Positions 1-8,077 of a stretch of 64,000 nt of DNA are shown piece by piece. The notes below the pieces were generated by a model. That model was given only the letters and a program-made list of their open reading frames with translations, was not told the DNA's origin and made no database searches. Both the position numbers and the translations under genes were made by a program. Every line of letters starts with the position of its first letter. Positions within the stretch are counted from its first letter, which is position 1. Origin of the DNA: Zafaria cholistanensis (lineage in GTDB: Bacteria > Actinomycetota > Actinomycetes > Actinomycetales > Micrococcaceae); the NCBI RefSeq assembly GCF_008580665.1, contig NZ_BKDJ01000001.1, forward strand, positions 434,001-498,000, in the 5' to 3' direction.

Positions 1-509
1 AGGGCCTCACCGACGCGCTCGGGGGAGTGGAGGTCGACGTGCCGGTGCCCTTTGCGGCCAGCCAGCTCAAGGGCCACCACTTCGCCGGGGGCAGGCAGGC
101 CATGGACGGCGCGCAGGCCCTGGCGTTCGTGCGCGAACGCAAGGCGTTCGCCGACGGGGACTACCAGCGCGTGCGCAACCAGCAGGCCTTCCTCAAGGCC
201 CTCCTGGGGGAGCTGGCCTCCCCGCAGACCCTGGCCAACCCCGCCACGGTCTGGAAATCGGTGGGCCAAATCTCCCCGTACCTGGCGGTTGACGACTCCC
301 TGGACGCGGCCGCGGCGGGACGGTTGGGACTGTCGATGCTCCGGAGCCGCTCCGGGGACATGCACTTCTTCACCCTGCCCACCCTGGGCACCGGCCGCTC
401 GGCCGACGGGCAGTCGGTCGTGCTGCCGGACACCGCGGCCATCGCCGCGCTGGCCGGCGCGCTGGCGGACGATGACGTCGCCGGGTTCGTCCGGGACCAC
501 GGGCTGTAG
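1..509 (+). CDS. LCP (LytR-CpsA-Psr) family ligase, 3' part only
   Basis: The C-terminal ~169 codons of an LCP-family protein; the reading frame is open from base 3, so the gene starts before the window. LCP enzymes sit in the membrane with an extracellular catalytic domain and transfer undecaprenyl-linked glycopolymers (teichoic acid, arabinogalactan or capsule) to peptidoglycan. The visible part carries the conserved LCP segment RERKAFADGDYQRVRNQQ, almost the same as RERKSFIDGDYQRVRNQQ in the full-length paralogue at 8078-9145. The residues GLTDALGGVEVDV at the window edge align with DLTTALGGVRVKND in that paralogue. It is followed 27 nt later by the DAK2 gene. The family call is firm; which polymer it attaches cannot be seen. 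Confidence 0.9.
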   Translation, partial: GLTDALGGVEVDVPVPFAASQLKGHHFAGGRQAMDGAQALAFVRERKAFADGDYQRVRNQQAFLKALLGELASPQTLANPATVWKSVGQISPYLAVDDSLDAAAAGRLGLSMLRSRSGDMHFFTLPTLGTGRSADGQSVVLPDTAAIAALAGALADDDVAGFVRDHGL

Positions 510-536
510 GCCGCAACGAAAGGGGCACACCCGCAG

Positions 537-1499
537 ATGACGGCAAAAATCTCCACCGGAGCGTCGGCCGTGCTGGCATGGCTGGACGGCACCGTCAGGC
601 TCCTGGGCAACCACAGCGACCGGCTGGACGCCATCAACATCTTCCCGGTAGCCGACGGCGACACCGGCAGCAACCTCTACCTCACCGCGCGCACCGCGCA
701 CGACGCCGTCTCCATGCTCGACGTCGAGGACCTGGGCGAACTGTTGGGGCTGGCCGGGCGCGCCGGCATGGAGTCCGCGCGCGGGAACTCGGGCACCCTG
801 CTGGCAGTGGTGTTCGCCGGCTTCGCCGAACCCCTGCTGGGACACCGGCGCCTGACCGGCCCGCTCATCGCCGCCGGGCTGGACCGGGCCCGCGTGCGGT
901 CCTGGTCCGCACTGAGCGAACCGGTCCCGGGCACCATGCTCTCCGTCATCGCCGCAGCCGCCGACGCGGCCGCCGACACGGTGATGCATTCCACGACCGA
1001 GCCCACCAGCCGCGCCGCCGCCGTGGAGGTCCTCGAGGCGGTATGCGCCGCCGCGCTCCAGGCAGTGGTGGCCACGGAGGCCCAACTGGGCCCGCTGGCC
1101 ACGGCCCACGTGGTCGATGCCGGCGCCGTGGGGCTGCTGCTGGTCCTGGACGCGCTGCGCGCGGCGGTGACGGGGGAAGCCTTCGACGAGGACCGCTACG
1201 CCCCCCTGCACGGCTACGGCATCCAGGACCCCCACCTGGCCGCGAGCGCGCTGCCCGAGGCCGGCGTCGAGGTCATGTGCACGATTGCGCTCTCGCCCCT
1301 CCAGGCCGCCACGCTGCGCGCCGAGCTGGACGCGGTGGGGGAGTCGGTCATCATGACCCCCGTGAACGAGACCGGGGACGGCTACCGCTGGCGCGTGCAC
1401 GTGCACGTGCCGCGCGAGGAGGACGCCCTCGAGGCGATCGGCCGGGCAGGCGAACCGGTCAACGTGTCCGTCACCGACCTGTGCACCCATGAAGGCTGA
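537..1499 (+). CDS. DAK2 (DhaL-type) domain protein, short FakA/YloV-like form
   Basis: 320 residues. The N-terminal ~200 residues are a DhaL/DAK2 domain. The motif NIFPVADGDTGSNL near residues 35-48 supplies the Asp residues that bind Mg-ATP, and MESARGNSG follows. A second domain (about 235-320, ending ..RVHVHVPREEDALEAI) matches the middle domain of FakA/YloV fatty-acid kinases. Full FakA proteins run to about 550 residues and end in a further domain that is absent here. In actinobacteria this gene usually sits directly before recG, and here its last 11 nt overlap recG. It could be the ATP-binding partner of a DegV/FakB protein encoded elsewhere, but no fakB is in the window and kinase activity is inference. 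Confidence 0.85.
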   Translation: MTAKISTGASAVLAWLDGTVRLLGNHSDRLDAINIFPVADGDTGSNLYLTARTAHDAVSMLDVEDLGELLGLAGRAGMESARGNSGTLLAVVFAGFAEPLLGHRRLTGPLIAAGLDRARVRSWSALSEPVPGTMLSVIAAAADAAADTVMHSTTEPTSRAAAVEVLEAVCAAALQAVVATEAQLGPLATAHVVDAGAVGLLLVLDALRAAVTGEAFDEDRYAPLHGYGIQDPHLAASALPEAGVEVMCTIALSPLQAATLRAELDAVGESVIMTPVNETGDGYRWRVHVHVPREEDALEAIGRAGEPVNVSVTDLCTHEG

Positions 1500-3735
1500 G
1501 GACGCCGACCGCACCGCCTTCGGGCCCGGCACCCCGCTGGGCGCGGTCATCGGCCGGGACGCGTACGCCAAGCTGCGCAAGGGGTTCGGCTACGAACTGG
1601 TCGGCGACCTGCTGGACCACTTCCCCAACCGCTACCTGGAGGTCGGCGAGCTCACCGCGATCGCCACGCTGCCGCTGGGGGAGGACGTCACGATCGTTGC
1701 CGAGGTGGACACCATCACCCAGCGCCGCATGCACACCCGGCGCGGGATGCTGGTGGAGGTCGTGGTCAAGGACGCCTTCGGCCCGGAGCAGGCGCACCTG
1801 CGCATGACGTTCTTCAACGGGTACCAGGCCCTCAAGGACCTGCACGCCGGGACCGTGGCGATGTTCAGCGGCCGGGTGACCCGCTACCGGGAGCACCTGG
1901 AGCTGACCCACCCGCAGTACGCCGTGCTCGAATCCGCCGCCGACGCCGAGCCGCGGCCCATTCCCGTCTACCCCTCCACCGGCAAGCTTGCCAACGACGC
2001 CATCCGCAAGTCCGTCCTGCTGGCCCTCTCCGGCGTCGACGAGGCCGGCTGGCCGGACCCGGTGCCCCCCGAGCTGCTGCGCCGCCGGCGCCTGCTGGGC
2101 CGGGCCGCGGCCTACCGGGCCATCCACCATCCGCACCAGCTGCGCGACGCCCACCGGGCGTTGCGCCGCTTCCGCTATGACGAGGCCCTGCTGCTGCAGC
2201 TGGCCATCGCCCAGCGCCGGGCCCACCGGCGCGGACAGCCGGCGGTGCCGCGCCCGGCCGCCTCAGGGGGATTGCTGGAGCGCTTCGACGCCGCCCTGCC
2301 GTTCCGCCTCACCCCGGGCCAGCGCGCCACCGGGGAGGAGATCGCCGCCGACCTGGCCGGCACCCACCCGATGAACCGGCTGCTCCAGGGCGACGTCGGC
2401 TCCGGAAAGACGCTGGTGGCGCTGCGCGCCATGCTCCAGGTGATCGACGCCGGCGGGCAGGCCGCCCTGCTGGCCCCCACCGAGGTCCTCGCCGCCCAGC
2501 ACCACCAGTCCATCACCCGCGCGCTGGGCCCGCTGGCCGCCGCCGGGATGCTCGGCGGCGACGAGGGCGGGACCCGGGTGGACCTGCTCACCGGGTCGAT
2601 GAGCGCAGCCCGGCGCAGGGAGGTGCTGCTGCGCGTGGCCTCGGGGGAGACCGGGATCGTGGTGGGCACGCACGCGCTGCTCTCCGAGCACCTCCAGTTC
2701 GCGGAGCTGGGGCTGGTGGTGGTGGACGAACAGCACCGCTTCGGCGTCGAACAGCGCGACGCCCTGCGCGCGAAGGCGGGCGCCACCCCCCACATGCTGG
2801 TGATGACGGCCACCCCCATTCCGCGCACCGTGGCCATGACCGTCTTCGGGGACCTGGAGGTCAGCATCCTCGAGGGACTCCCGGCCGGCCGCGCCCCGAT
2901 CAACACGCATGTGGTCCCGCTGGCCAAGCCCAAGTACCGCACGCGGCTGTTCGAGCTGATGCGGGAGGAAGTCGCCCGGGGCCACCAGGTCTACGTGGTG
3001 GTTCCGCGGATCACCGAGGCGTCCGGGGAGGACGACGGCGGCTCCGCCGCCGGGGCGGCTTCCGCGGCGGGCACGGGCGGGGCCGAGGCCGCCGGATCCG
3101 GCGCGGCCGCGGCGAAGGTCCCGCGCGACACCGTCGAGGCGATGATGGCCCGGCTGCGCGCGATGCCGCTGATGGAGGGCGTGCGCGTGGGGGAACTGCA
3201 CGGGCGCCTGGCCACGGAGGACAAGGCCCGCACCATGGCCGACTTTGAGGCCGGACGGATCGACATCCTCGTCTCCACCACCGTGATCGAGGTCGGCGTG
3301 GACGTGCACAATGCCACGCTGATGGCCGTGGTTGATGCCGACGCGTTCGGCATCTCCCAGCTGCACCAGTTGCGCGGCCGGGTGGGCCGCGGCGGGCTGC
3401 ACGGCACCTGCCTGCTGGCCACCTGGCTGGAGGAGGGGCACCCGTCCCGGGCGCGCCTGGACGCCGTCGCCGCCACGCGCGACGGTTTCGCGCTGGCCGA
3501 GGAGGACCTGAAGCAGCGCCGCGAGGGCGACATCCTGGGCTCCAGCCAGTCGGGCCGCAAATCCACGCTCAAGGTGCTGCGCGTGATCCAGGACGCGGAC
3601 CTGATCGCGGCCGCCCGCGAGGACGCCGAGGCGATCGTGGACGGGCCGGGCGGGCTGGAAGCGCATCCGGCGCTGGCCCGCGCCGTACGCGACTGGGTCG
3701 ATGAAGACATGCAGGCCTTCCTGGAAAGGGGATAG
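1489..3735 (+). CDS. recG: ATP-dependent DNA helicase RecG
   Basis: 748 residues. RecG remodels stalled replication forks and branch-migrates Holliday junctions. An N-terminal wedge/OB domain (to about 230) is followed by a superfamily 2 helicase core with Walker A GDVGSGKT (301-308), motif II DEQH (413-416), MTATPIPRT, and the C-terminal helicase motifs STTVIEVGVDVHNA and QLRGRVGRGG. The ATG overlaps the end of the DAK2 gene, so the two are probably translationally coupled; rsmD follows 6 nt after the stop. Odd feature: an Ala/Gly-rich insert near residues 512-545 between the two helicase lobes, a spot where other RecG proteins have a short loop. It is probably disordered and harmless. Confidence 0.97.
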   Translation: MKAEDADRTAFGPGTPLGAVIGRDAYAKLRKGFGYELVGDLLDHFPNRYLEVGELTAIATLPLGEDVTIVAEVDTITQRRMHTRRGMLVEVVVKDAFGPEQAHLRMTFFNGYQALKDLHAGTVAMFSGRVTRYREHLELTHPQYAVLESAADAEPRPIPVYPSTGKLANDAIRKSVLLALSGVDEAGWPDPVPPELLRRRRLLGRAAAYRAIHHPHQLRDAHRALRRFRYDEALLLQLAIAQRRAHRRGQPAVPRPAASGGLLERFDAALPFRLTPGQRATGEEIAADLAGTHPMNRLLQGDVGSGKTLVALRAMLQVIDAGGQAALLAPTEVLAAQHHQSITRALGPLAAAGMLGGDEGGTRVDLLTGSMSAARRREVLLRVASGETGIVVGTHALLSEHLQFAELGLVVVDEQHRFGVEQRDALRAKAGATPHMLVMTATPIPRTVAMTVFGDLEVSILEGLPAGRAPINTHVVPLAKPKYRTRLFELMREEVARGHQVYVVVPRITEASGEDDGGSAAGAASAAGTGGAEAAGSGAAAAKVPRDTVEAMMARLRAMPLMEGVRVGELHGRLATEDKARTMADFEAGRIDILVSTTVIEVGVDVHNATLMAVVDADAFGISQLHQLRGRVGRGGLHGTCLLATWLEEGHPSRARLDAVAATRDGFALAEEDLKQRREGDILGSSQSGRKSTLKVLRVIQDADLIAAAREDAEAIVDGPGGLEAHPALARAVRDWVDEDMQAFLERG

Positions 3736-3741
3736 CAACAT

Positions 3742-4368
3742 ATGGGACGCATCATCGCGGGGGCGGCCGGGGGACTGGCCCTGGCCTCAGTGCCCGGGGA
3801 CGCCACCCGGCCCACCACCGACCGGGTCAAGGAGGCGCTGTTCTCCCGGCTGGAAAGCTACGGCGTGCTTTCCGGAGCCCGCGTGCTGGACCTGTTCGCC
3901 GGTTCCGGCGCGCTGGGAGTGGAGGCCGCCAGCCGCGGAGCCCGCGCCGTGGTGCTGGTGGAACAGGCACCCAAGGCGGTCGCCGTGTGCCAGGCCAACG
4001 CAGGGACCGTGAACCGCGCCCTGGGGCGGACGGCCGTCTCGGTGCGCCGGGGCGGGGTCGACGGGTTCCTTGAGGCGGAGGCCGAGGCCGGCCGCGGCTG
4101 GGACATCGCCTTCCTGGACCCGCCCTACCCGCTGAGCGAGGACGGCCTGGCCGCCACTCTGGGCCGCCTGGCCCCGCTGCTGGAGCCGGAGGCGGTGGTG
4201 GTGGTGGAGCGCTCCAGGCGCTCGCCCGAACCACGCTGGCCCGCGGGCCTGCGCCGCTTCGCGGAGCGCAAGTACGGGGAGACCACCCTCTGGTTCGCCG
4301 AACCGGACACCCCCGAAGACCAGTCCCAGGACCAGCCCCAGGACCAGCCTGGGACCGCCGGGTCCTGA
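3742..4368 (+). CDS. rsmD: 16S rRNA (guanine966-N2)-methyltransferase RsmD
   Basis: 208 residues. RsmD methylates G966 of 16S rRNA during 30S assembly using S-adenosylmethionine. Visible signs are the N-terminal RIIAGAAGG.L and RPTTDRVKEALFSRL segments, the SAM-binding loop VLDLFAGSGALGVEA, and the catalytic DPPY at 126-129. It follows recG by 6 nt and is probably in the same operon. The C-terminus ends in an unusual acidic/Gln tail (DQSQDQPQDQPG) encoded by a 12-bp tandem repeat, so the tail length may vary between strains. In many relatives rsmD is followed directly by coaD; here two minus-strand genes separate them. Confidence 0.95.
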   Translation: MGRIIAGAAGGLALASVPGDATRPTTDRVKEALFSRLESYGVLSGARVLDLFAGSGALGVEAASRGARAVVLVEQAPKAVAVCQANAGTVNRALGRTAVSVRRGGVDGFLEAEAEAGRGWDIAFLDPPYPLSEDGLAATLGRLAPLLEPEAVVVVERSRRSPEPRWPAGLRRFAERKYGETTLWFAEPDTPEDQSQDQPQDQPGTAGS

Positions 4369-4393
4369 GTCCCAAGTCCCGGGTCGCGGGCTG

Positions 4394-5173
4394 CTAGGTC
4401 CGGCGGAAGGGGTCCAGGTCGGGGCCGGACAGCACCGCTCCCGGGTGCGGGCCGGCCGCCCGCAGGGCCTCCAGCCGTGCGGCATCCCAGCGCTCCGCGG
4501 CTCCCATGAGGATCAGGTTGCCGGGGTAGCGGCAGCTGAGCATCTCCGCCGGCGCTGCCAGGGTCACGAATCCGAACACCTCCTCCATGGCGGCCAGTTG
4601 GGACCTGGCGAAACGCAGCGGGGGGTCATCGCCCACGTTGATCAGCGCCACGCCCCCGGGGGCGAGCCGTGCGGCCACCGCCGCATAGAAGTCCGGGCCG
4701 GTCAGCCGCGCCGGGGCATCGGCGCCGGAGAACACATCCAGCACCACCGCGTCGAAGCGCTCGCCGGGAAGCCCCGACTCCACCACGGCGCGGGCGTCGT
4801 CCACCACCAGGCGCACCTCCGCCCCCGCGGGCAGCGGCAGCGCCTCCAGCACGAACGCCATCAGCTCCCGTTCCAGGTCGACGGCCACCTGGGGGCTCCC
4901 CGGGCGGGTGGCCGCCACGTAGCGGGCCAGCGTCAGGGCGCCGGCCCCCAAATGCAGCACCCGCAGCGGGGCTCCCGGGGCGCCCAGCAGATCCAGGTGG
5001 TTGGCCATCCGGCGCAGGTACTCGTAGAAGATCTCCTGCGGCGCGGCAAGGTTCACGTGGGACTGCTCCCGCCCGCCGATGGAGAGCACCCAGGCCCCGG
5101 GAACCCAGGCGTCCGGTTCCAGTACCGCGTGCTCGCCGATCCCCGAGAGCCAGCGCCGGCGCGCCGGGCTCAC
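4394..5173 (-). CDS. Spermidine-synthase-like SAM-dependent protein
   Basis: 259 residues from a GTG whose first bases overlap the stop of the upstream aminotransferase (GTGA, 5170-5173), so coupled translation is likely. It has a Rossmann methyltransferase fold: LRVLHLGAGALTLARYV is motif I, VAVDLERELM holds the ribose-binding acid, then LVVDDARAVV and FDAVVLDVFSG. This is the layout of polyamine synthases and of the spermidine-synthase-like proteins common in actinobacteria, many of which lack the full substrate pocket. A real aminopropyltransferase activity is not shown by the sequence. It ends 25 nt from the convergent rsmD. Confidence 0.82.
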   Translation of the reverse strand: MSPARRRWLSGIGEHAVLEPDAWVPGAWVLSIGGREQSHVNLAAPQEIFYEYLRRMANHLDLLGAPGAPLRVLHLGAGALTLARYVAATRPGSPQVAVDLERELMAFVLEALPLPAGAEVRLVVDDARAVVESGLPGERFDAVVLDVFSGADAPARLTGPDFYAAVAARLAPGGVALINVGDDPPLRFARSQLAAMEEVFGFVTLAAPAEMLSCRYPGNLILMGAAERWDAARLEALRAAGPHPGAVLSGPDLDPFRRT

Positions 5174-6429
5174 GGGTTCCCTCCGGGGCGCAGTTCCGGC
5201 AGGGCCGCCAGCCGGGCGGACGCCTCGCGCAGGACGTCCTCGCGCTTGCAGAACGCGAAGCGCAGCAGCGACCGCGTGCGCCCGGCCCCTTCGGGGTGGC
5301 AGAAGACGGAGACGGGGATGCCGGCCACACCGACGGCGGCAGGCATGGCGCGGGCCAGCGCCGCGGCGTCGGCGAAGCCCAGGGGGGAGGTGTCGGCGAC
5401 GGCGAAATACGTGCCGGAGGGGCGGAACACCTCCAGGCCGGCGGCCTCCAGCCCGGCACAGAGCAGGTCCCGCTTGGCCTCCAGTGCCGCCGCGAAGCCC
5501 GCGTAGAACCCGTCCGGCAGCGCCAGGGCGGCGGCAACCGCCGGCTGGAACGCCGGGCCGGAGCTGTAGCTGAGGAACTGCTTGACGGTGCGCAGCGCGG
5601 TGACCAGCGGTGCGGGGCCCGACGCCCAGCCGACCTTCCAGCCGGTATAGGAGAACGTCTTCCCGGCCGAGGAGATGGTCAGGGTGCGCTCCCACGCGCC
5701 ATCGAGTGTGGCGACCGGCAGGTGGCGGACCCCGAACGTGAGGTGCTCGTACACCTCGTCGGAGACGACCGTGCAATCGTGCCGGTGCGCCAGCCGGACA
5801 ATCTCCTCCAGCACCTCGCGGCCGAACACCGCACCGGTGGGATTGTGCGGATTGTTCAGCAGGATCAGCCGGGTGCGGTCGGTCACGGCGGCCCGCAGCT
5901 CGGCCAGGTCCGGCTGGAAGTCCGGGGCGCGCAGCGGCACGGTGCGGTGAATCCCTCCGGCCAGCGCCACCATGGCCCCATAGGAGTCGTAGAACGGCTC
6001 GAAGGTGAGCACCTCGTCGCCGGGTTCGACGAAAGCCAGCACCGCGGCGGCAATGGCCTCGGTGGCTCCCGTGGTGACGACGACGCCGGTGTCCGGGTCG
6101 GGGGCGAGCGCATAGAACCGGCGCTGGTGCTCCGCGACGGCGCGGCGCAGTTCAGACAGGCCGCTGCCGGGCGCGTACTGGTTGCGGCCCGCGGCGATCC
6201 CCTCGCGGGCGAGCGCGGCCATCATGGCCGGACCGTCCTCGTCGGGGAAGCCCTGTCCGAGGTTGATCGCTCCGGTGCGGGCGGCCAGGGCGGTGATTTC
6301 CTCGAAGATGGTGGCGGCCGGCGAGCCGTCGGGACCGAGCAGGTTGGCGCCGGCGGCGGCCCGGAGCCAGGGCCCGCCGGGGGCGGCTCCGCTCCGGGGG
6401 GATGCGGGCATTGGGGAGCTGTGGGACAT
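5170..6429 (-). CDS. PLP-dependent class I/II aminotransferase
   Basis: 419 residues, fold-type I aminotransferase. Visible are GAINLGQGFPDEDGP near the N-terminus, NNPHNPTG (substrate/PLP contact), DEVYEHL (cofactor-binding Asp/Tyr) and SSAGKTFSYTGWKVGW, which holds the Schiff-base lysine. The pattern resembles kynurenine/methionine aminotransferases of the YbdL/DapC type; the exact amino acid substrate is unknown. The ATG at 6429 was chosen because a GATAAT -10 box (6436-6441) lies only 6 nt upstream, so the mRNA is probably leaderless; longer in-frame versions would run through coaD on the other strand. It is divergent from coaD and overlaps the downstream spermidine-synthase-like gene. 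Confidence 0.88.
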   Translation of the reverse strand: MSHSSPMPASPRSGAAPGGPWLRAAAGANLLGPDGSPAATIFEEITALAARTGAINLGQGFPDEDGPAMMAALAREGIAAGRNQYAPGSGLSELRRAVAEHQRRFYALAPDPDTGVVVTTGATEAIAAAVLAFVEPGDEVLTFEPFYDSYGAMVALAGGIHRTVPLRAPDFQPDLAELRAAVTDRTRLILLNNPHNPTGAVFGREVLEEIVRLAHRHDCTVVSDEVYEHLTFGVRHLPVATLDGAWERTLTISSAGKTFSYTGWKVGWASGPAPLVTALRTVKQFLSYSSGPAFQPAVAAALALPDGFYAGFAAALEAKRDLLCAGLEAAGLEVFRPSGTYFAVADTSPLGFADAAALARAMPAAVGVAGIPVSVFCHPEGAGRTRSLLRFAFCKREDVLREASARLAALPELRPGGNP

Positions 6430-6435
6430 GGGCCC

Positions 6436-6441
6436 ATTATC
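6436..6441 (-). promoter_or_regulatory. -10 box of the aminotransferase gene (leaderless)
   Basis: On the minus strand GATAAT is followed by 6 nt (GGGCCC) and then ATG, with no Shine-Dalgarno sequence. This is the arrangement of leaderless actinobacterial transcripts. No convincing -35 box was seen. Confidence 0.5.
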
Positions 6442-6512
6442 CCTAGTCGCACCGGCAGCAACGGATCCGGCGTGCCGGGGCGCCCATCCGCTGTGCCGGG
6501 GCGGCACCTTGG

Positions 6513-6518
6513 TAGATT
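6513..6518 (+). promoter_or_regulatory. -10 box of coaD (leaderless)
   Basis: TAGATT ends 7 nt before the coaD ATG and no ribosome binding site is present, so transcription should begin at or next to the start codon. Confidence 0.5.
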
Positions 6519-6525
6519 GCTGGGT

Positions 6526-6999
6526 ATGCGCCGAGCCGTCTGCCCCGGGTCCTTTGACCCCATCCACAAGGGCCACCTGGAGATCATCGCCCGTGCCACC
6601 AACCTCTTCGACGAGGTGGTGGTGGCGGTGTCCACCAACTACGCCAAGAAATACATGTTCAGCGAGGCGGACCGCCTGGACATGGTCCGGGAGTCCGTGT
6701 CGGGACTCGCCGGGATCCGTGTCCAGGCCATGGGCGAGGGGCTGCTGGCCGGGTTCTGCCGCGAGGTGGGGGCGGAGGCGATCGTCAAGGGGCTGCGCTC
6801 CAGCCTCGACTACCAGTACGAGGTCCCGATGGCGGCGATGAACCGGCACCTGACCGGGGTGGAAACAGTTTTCCTGACGGCGGACTCGCGGTACACGCAC
6901 CTGTCCTCCACCCTGGTCAAGGAGGTCCAGTCGCTCGGCGGCGACGTGTCCGACTTCCTGCCTAAGGCGGCCCTGCGCCGCCTCGGCACGGCCCGGTAG
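6526..6999 (+). CDS. coaD: Pantetheine-phosphate adenylyltransferase
   Basis: 157 residues, the usual length. CoaD transfers AMP from ATP to 4'-phosphopantetheine, the fourth step of coenzyme A synthesis. The N-terminus carries the nucleotidyltransferase signature GSFDPIHKGH (8-17; the usual form is GSFDP.T.GH), followed by VKGLRSSLDYQYE and TADSRYTHLSSTLVKE, all typical. The ATG at 6526 gives the expected N-terminus (RRAVCPGSFD). There is no Shine-Dalgarno sequence, but a TAGATT -10 box lies just upstream, so the gene is probably leaderless. galU follows 49 nt downstream with its own -10 box. Confidence 0.96.
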   Translation: MRRAVCPGSFDPIHKGHLEIIARATNLFDEVVVAVSTNYAKKYMFSEADRLDMVRESVSGLAGIRVQAMGEGLLAGFCREVGAEAIVKGLRSSLDYQYEVPMAAMNRHLTGVETVFLTADSRYTHLSSTLVKEVQSLGGDVSDFLPKAALRRLGTAR

Positions 7000-7035
7000 G
7001 TCCGGGCTTCCCGCCGGGCCGGACACCGGGTCGAG

Positions 7036-7041
7036 TAAAGT
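7036..7041 (+). promoter_or_regulatory. -10 box of galU (leaderless)
   Basis: TAAAGT followed by 7 nt and the galU ATG, without a ribosome binding site. Confidence 0.5.
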
Positions 7042-7048
7042 TGGCCCC

Positions 7049-7945
7049 ATGAGCCATCCGAACCCCGTCACCAAGGCGGTCATCCCAGCGGCGGGCCTGG
7101 GGACCCGTTTCCTTCCGGCCACCAAGGCCATGCCGAAGGAAATGCTGCCCGTCGTCGACCAGCCCGCCATCCAATACGTTGTGGCGGAGGCTGCGCGGGC
7201 CGGCCTGAACGACGTGCTGATGGTCACGGGGCGTTCCAAGCGCGCCCTGGAGGACCACTTTGACCGCGTGCCCAGCCTGGAGGCGACCCTCCAGGGCAAG
7301 GGCGACGAGGAGAAGCTGCGCCGCATCCAGGAGGCCACCGCGCTCGGAGACATCCATTACATCCGCCAGGGCGACCCGCTGGGCCTGGGGCACGCCGTGC
7401 TGTGCGCGCGCCACCACGTGGGCCGCGAACCGTTCGCGGTCCTGCTGGGCGATGACCTCATCGACGAACGGGACGACCTGCTCGGCCCGATGATCGCGGT
7501 CCAGCAGCAAACCGGCGGGTCCGTGATTGCCCTCATGGAGGTGGACCCGGAGCAGATCGGCGCCTACGGCTGCGCCGACGTGGAGACGGTCGAGGGCCAG
7601 AACTACGTCAGGGTCAGGGGCCTCGTGGAGAAGCCGGCCCCCGGGGAGGCTCCCTCCAACTACGCGGTGATCGGGCGCTATGTGCTGCACCCGGCCGTCT
7701 TCGACGTCCTGGAGCACACGACTCCCGGACGGGGTGGCGAAATCCAGCTCACCGACGCCCTCCAGGAGCTGGCGGCCTCCGACGGGGAAGGCGGCGGCGT
7801 GTACGCGGTCGTGTTCCGCGGCCGCCGCTACGACACCGGCGACAAGCTCAGCTACATCCAGGCCGTGGTGCAGCTGGCCTCCGAGCGCGAGGACCTGGGG
7901 CCCAAGCTGGTGCCCTGGCTGAAGGATTTCGTCGCCGGCCTCTAG
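7049..7945 (+). CDS. galU: UTP-glucose-1-phosphate uridylyltransferase
   Basis: 298 residues. GalU makes UDP-glucose from UTP and glucose-1-phosphate, a donor for wall polymers and glycolipids. The N-terminus has the nucleotidyltransferase loop AAGLGTRFLPATKAMPKEM with its catalytic Arg and Lys residues; VLLGDDLID holds the metal-binding Asp and GLVEKPAPGEAPSNYAVIGRY the sugar-binding region. Length and motifs are standard for bacterial GalU. It lies directly upstream of the LCP/TagGH surface-polymer locus, which fits a role in supplying donors. A small stem follows the stop (7955-7975). Confidence 0.96.
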   Translation: MSHPNPVTKAVIPAAGLGTRFLPATKAMPKEMLPVVDQPAIQYVVAEAARAGLNDVLMVTGRSKRALEDHFDRVPSLEATLQGKGDEEKLRRIQEATALGDIHYIRQGDPLGLGHAVLCARHHVGREPFAVLLGDDLIDERDDLLGPMIAVQQQTGGSVIALMEVDPEQIGAYGCADVETVEGQNYVRVRGLVEKPAPGEAPSNYAVIGRYVLHPAVFDVLEHTTPGRGGEIQLTDALQELAASDGEGGGVYAVVFRGRRYDTGDKLSYIQAVVQLASEREDLGPKLVPWLKDFVAGL

Positions 7946-7954
7946 CCGCGCGGC

Positions 7955-7975
7955 CGGGCCCCGTCACAGGGCCCG
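7955..7975 (+). terminator. Possible stem-loop terminator after galU
   Basis: Perfect 7-bp inverted repeat CGGGCCC / GGGCCCG around a 7-nt loop, 9 nt after the galU stop. There is no T-run, as is common in actinobacteria. Confidence 0.35.
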
Positions 7976-8006
7976 CTCAGACATTGCCCCTACGCTGGCG
8001 TAAGCG

Positions 8007-8033
8007 GGACCCGGAACCGACAGGTCCGGGTCC
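8007..8033 (+). promoter_or_regulatory. Stem-loop in the presumed leader of the LCP gene
   Basis: Perfect 9-bp inverted repeat GGACCCGGA / TCCGGGTCC with a 9-nt loop, about 45 nt before the LCP start. It may be part of the 5' leader or a terminator for galU. Its role is unknown. Confidence 0.3.
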
Positions 8034-8077
8034 TGACCAATGCCGCCCGCGGGGGCCCTAGAAACTGGAGTACTTGG

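Noticed and set aside
4669-6525. Long plus-strand open frame upstream of coaD
   Set aside because: It is antisense to two well-supported minus-strand genes, and its translation is Arg/Pro/Gly-rich, as expected of a GC-rich shadow frame. Only the coaD part is real.
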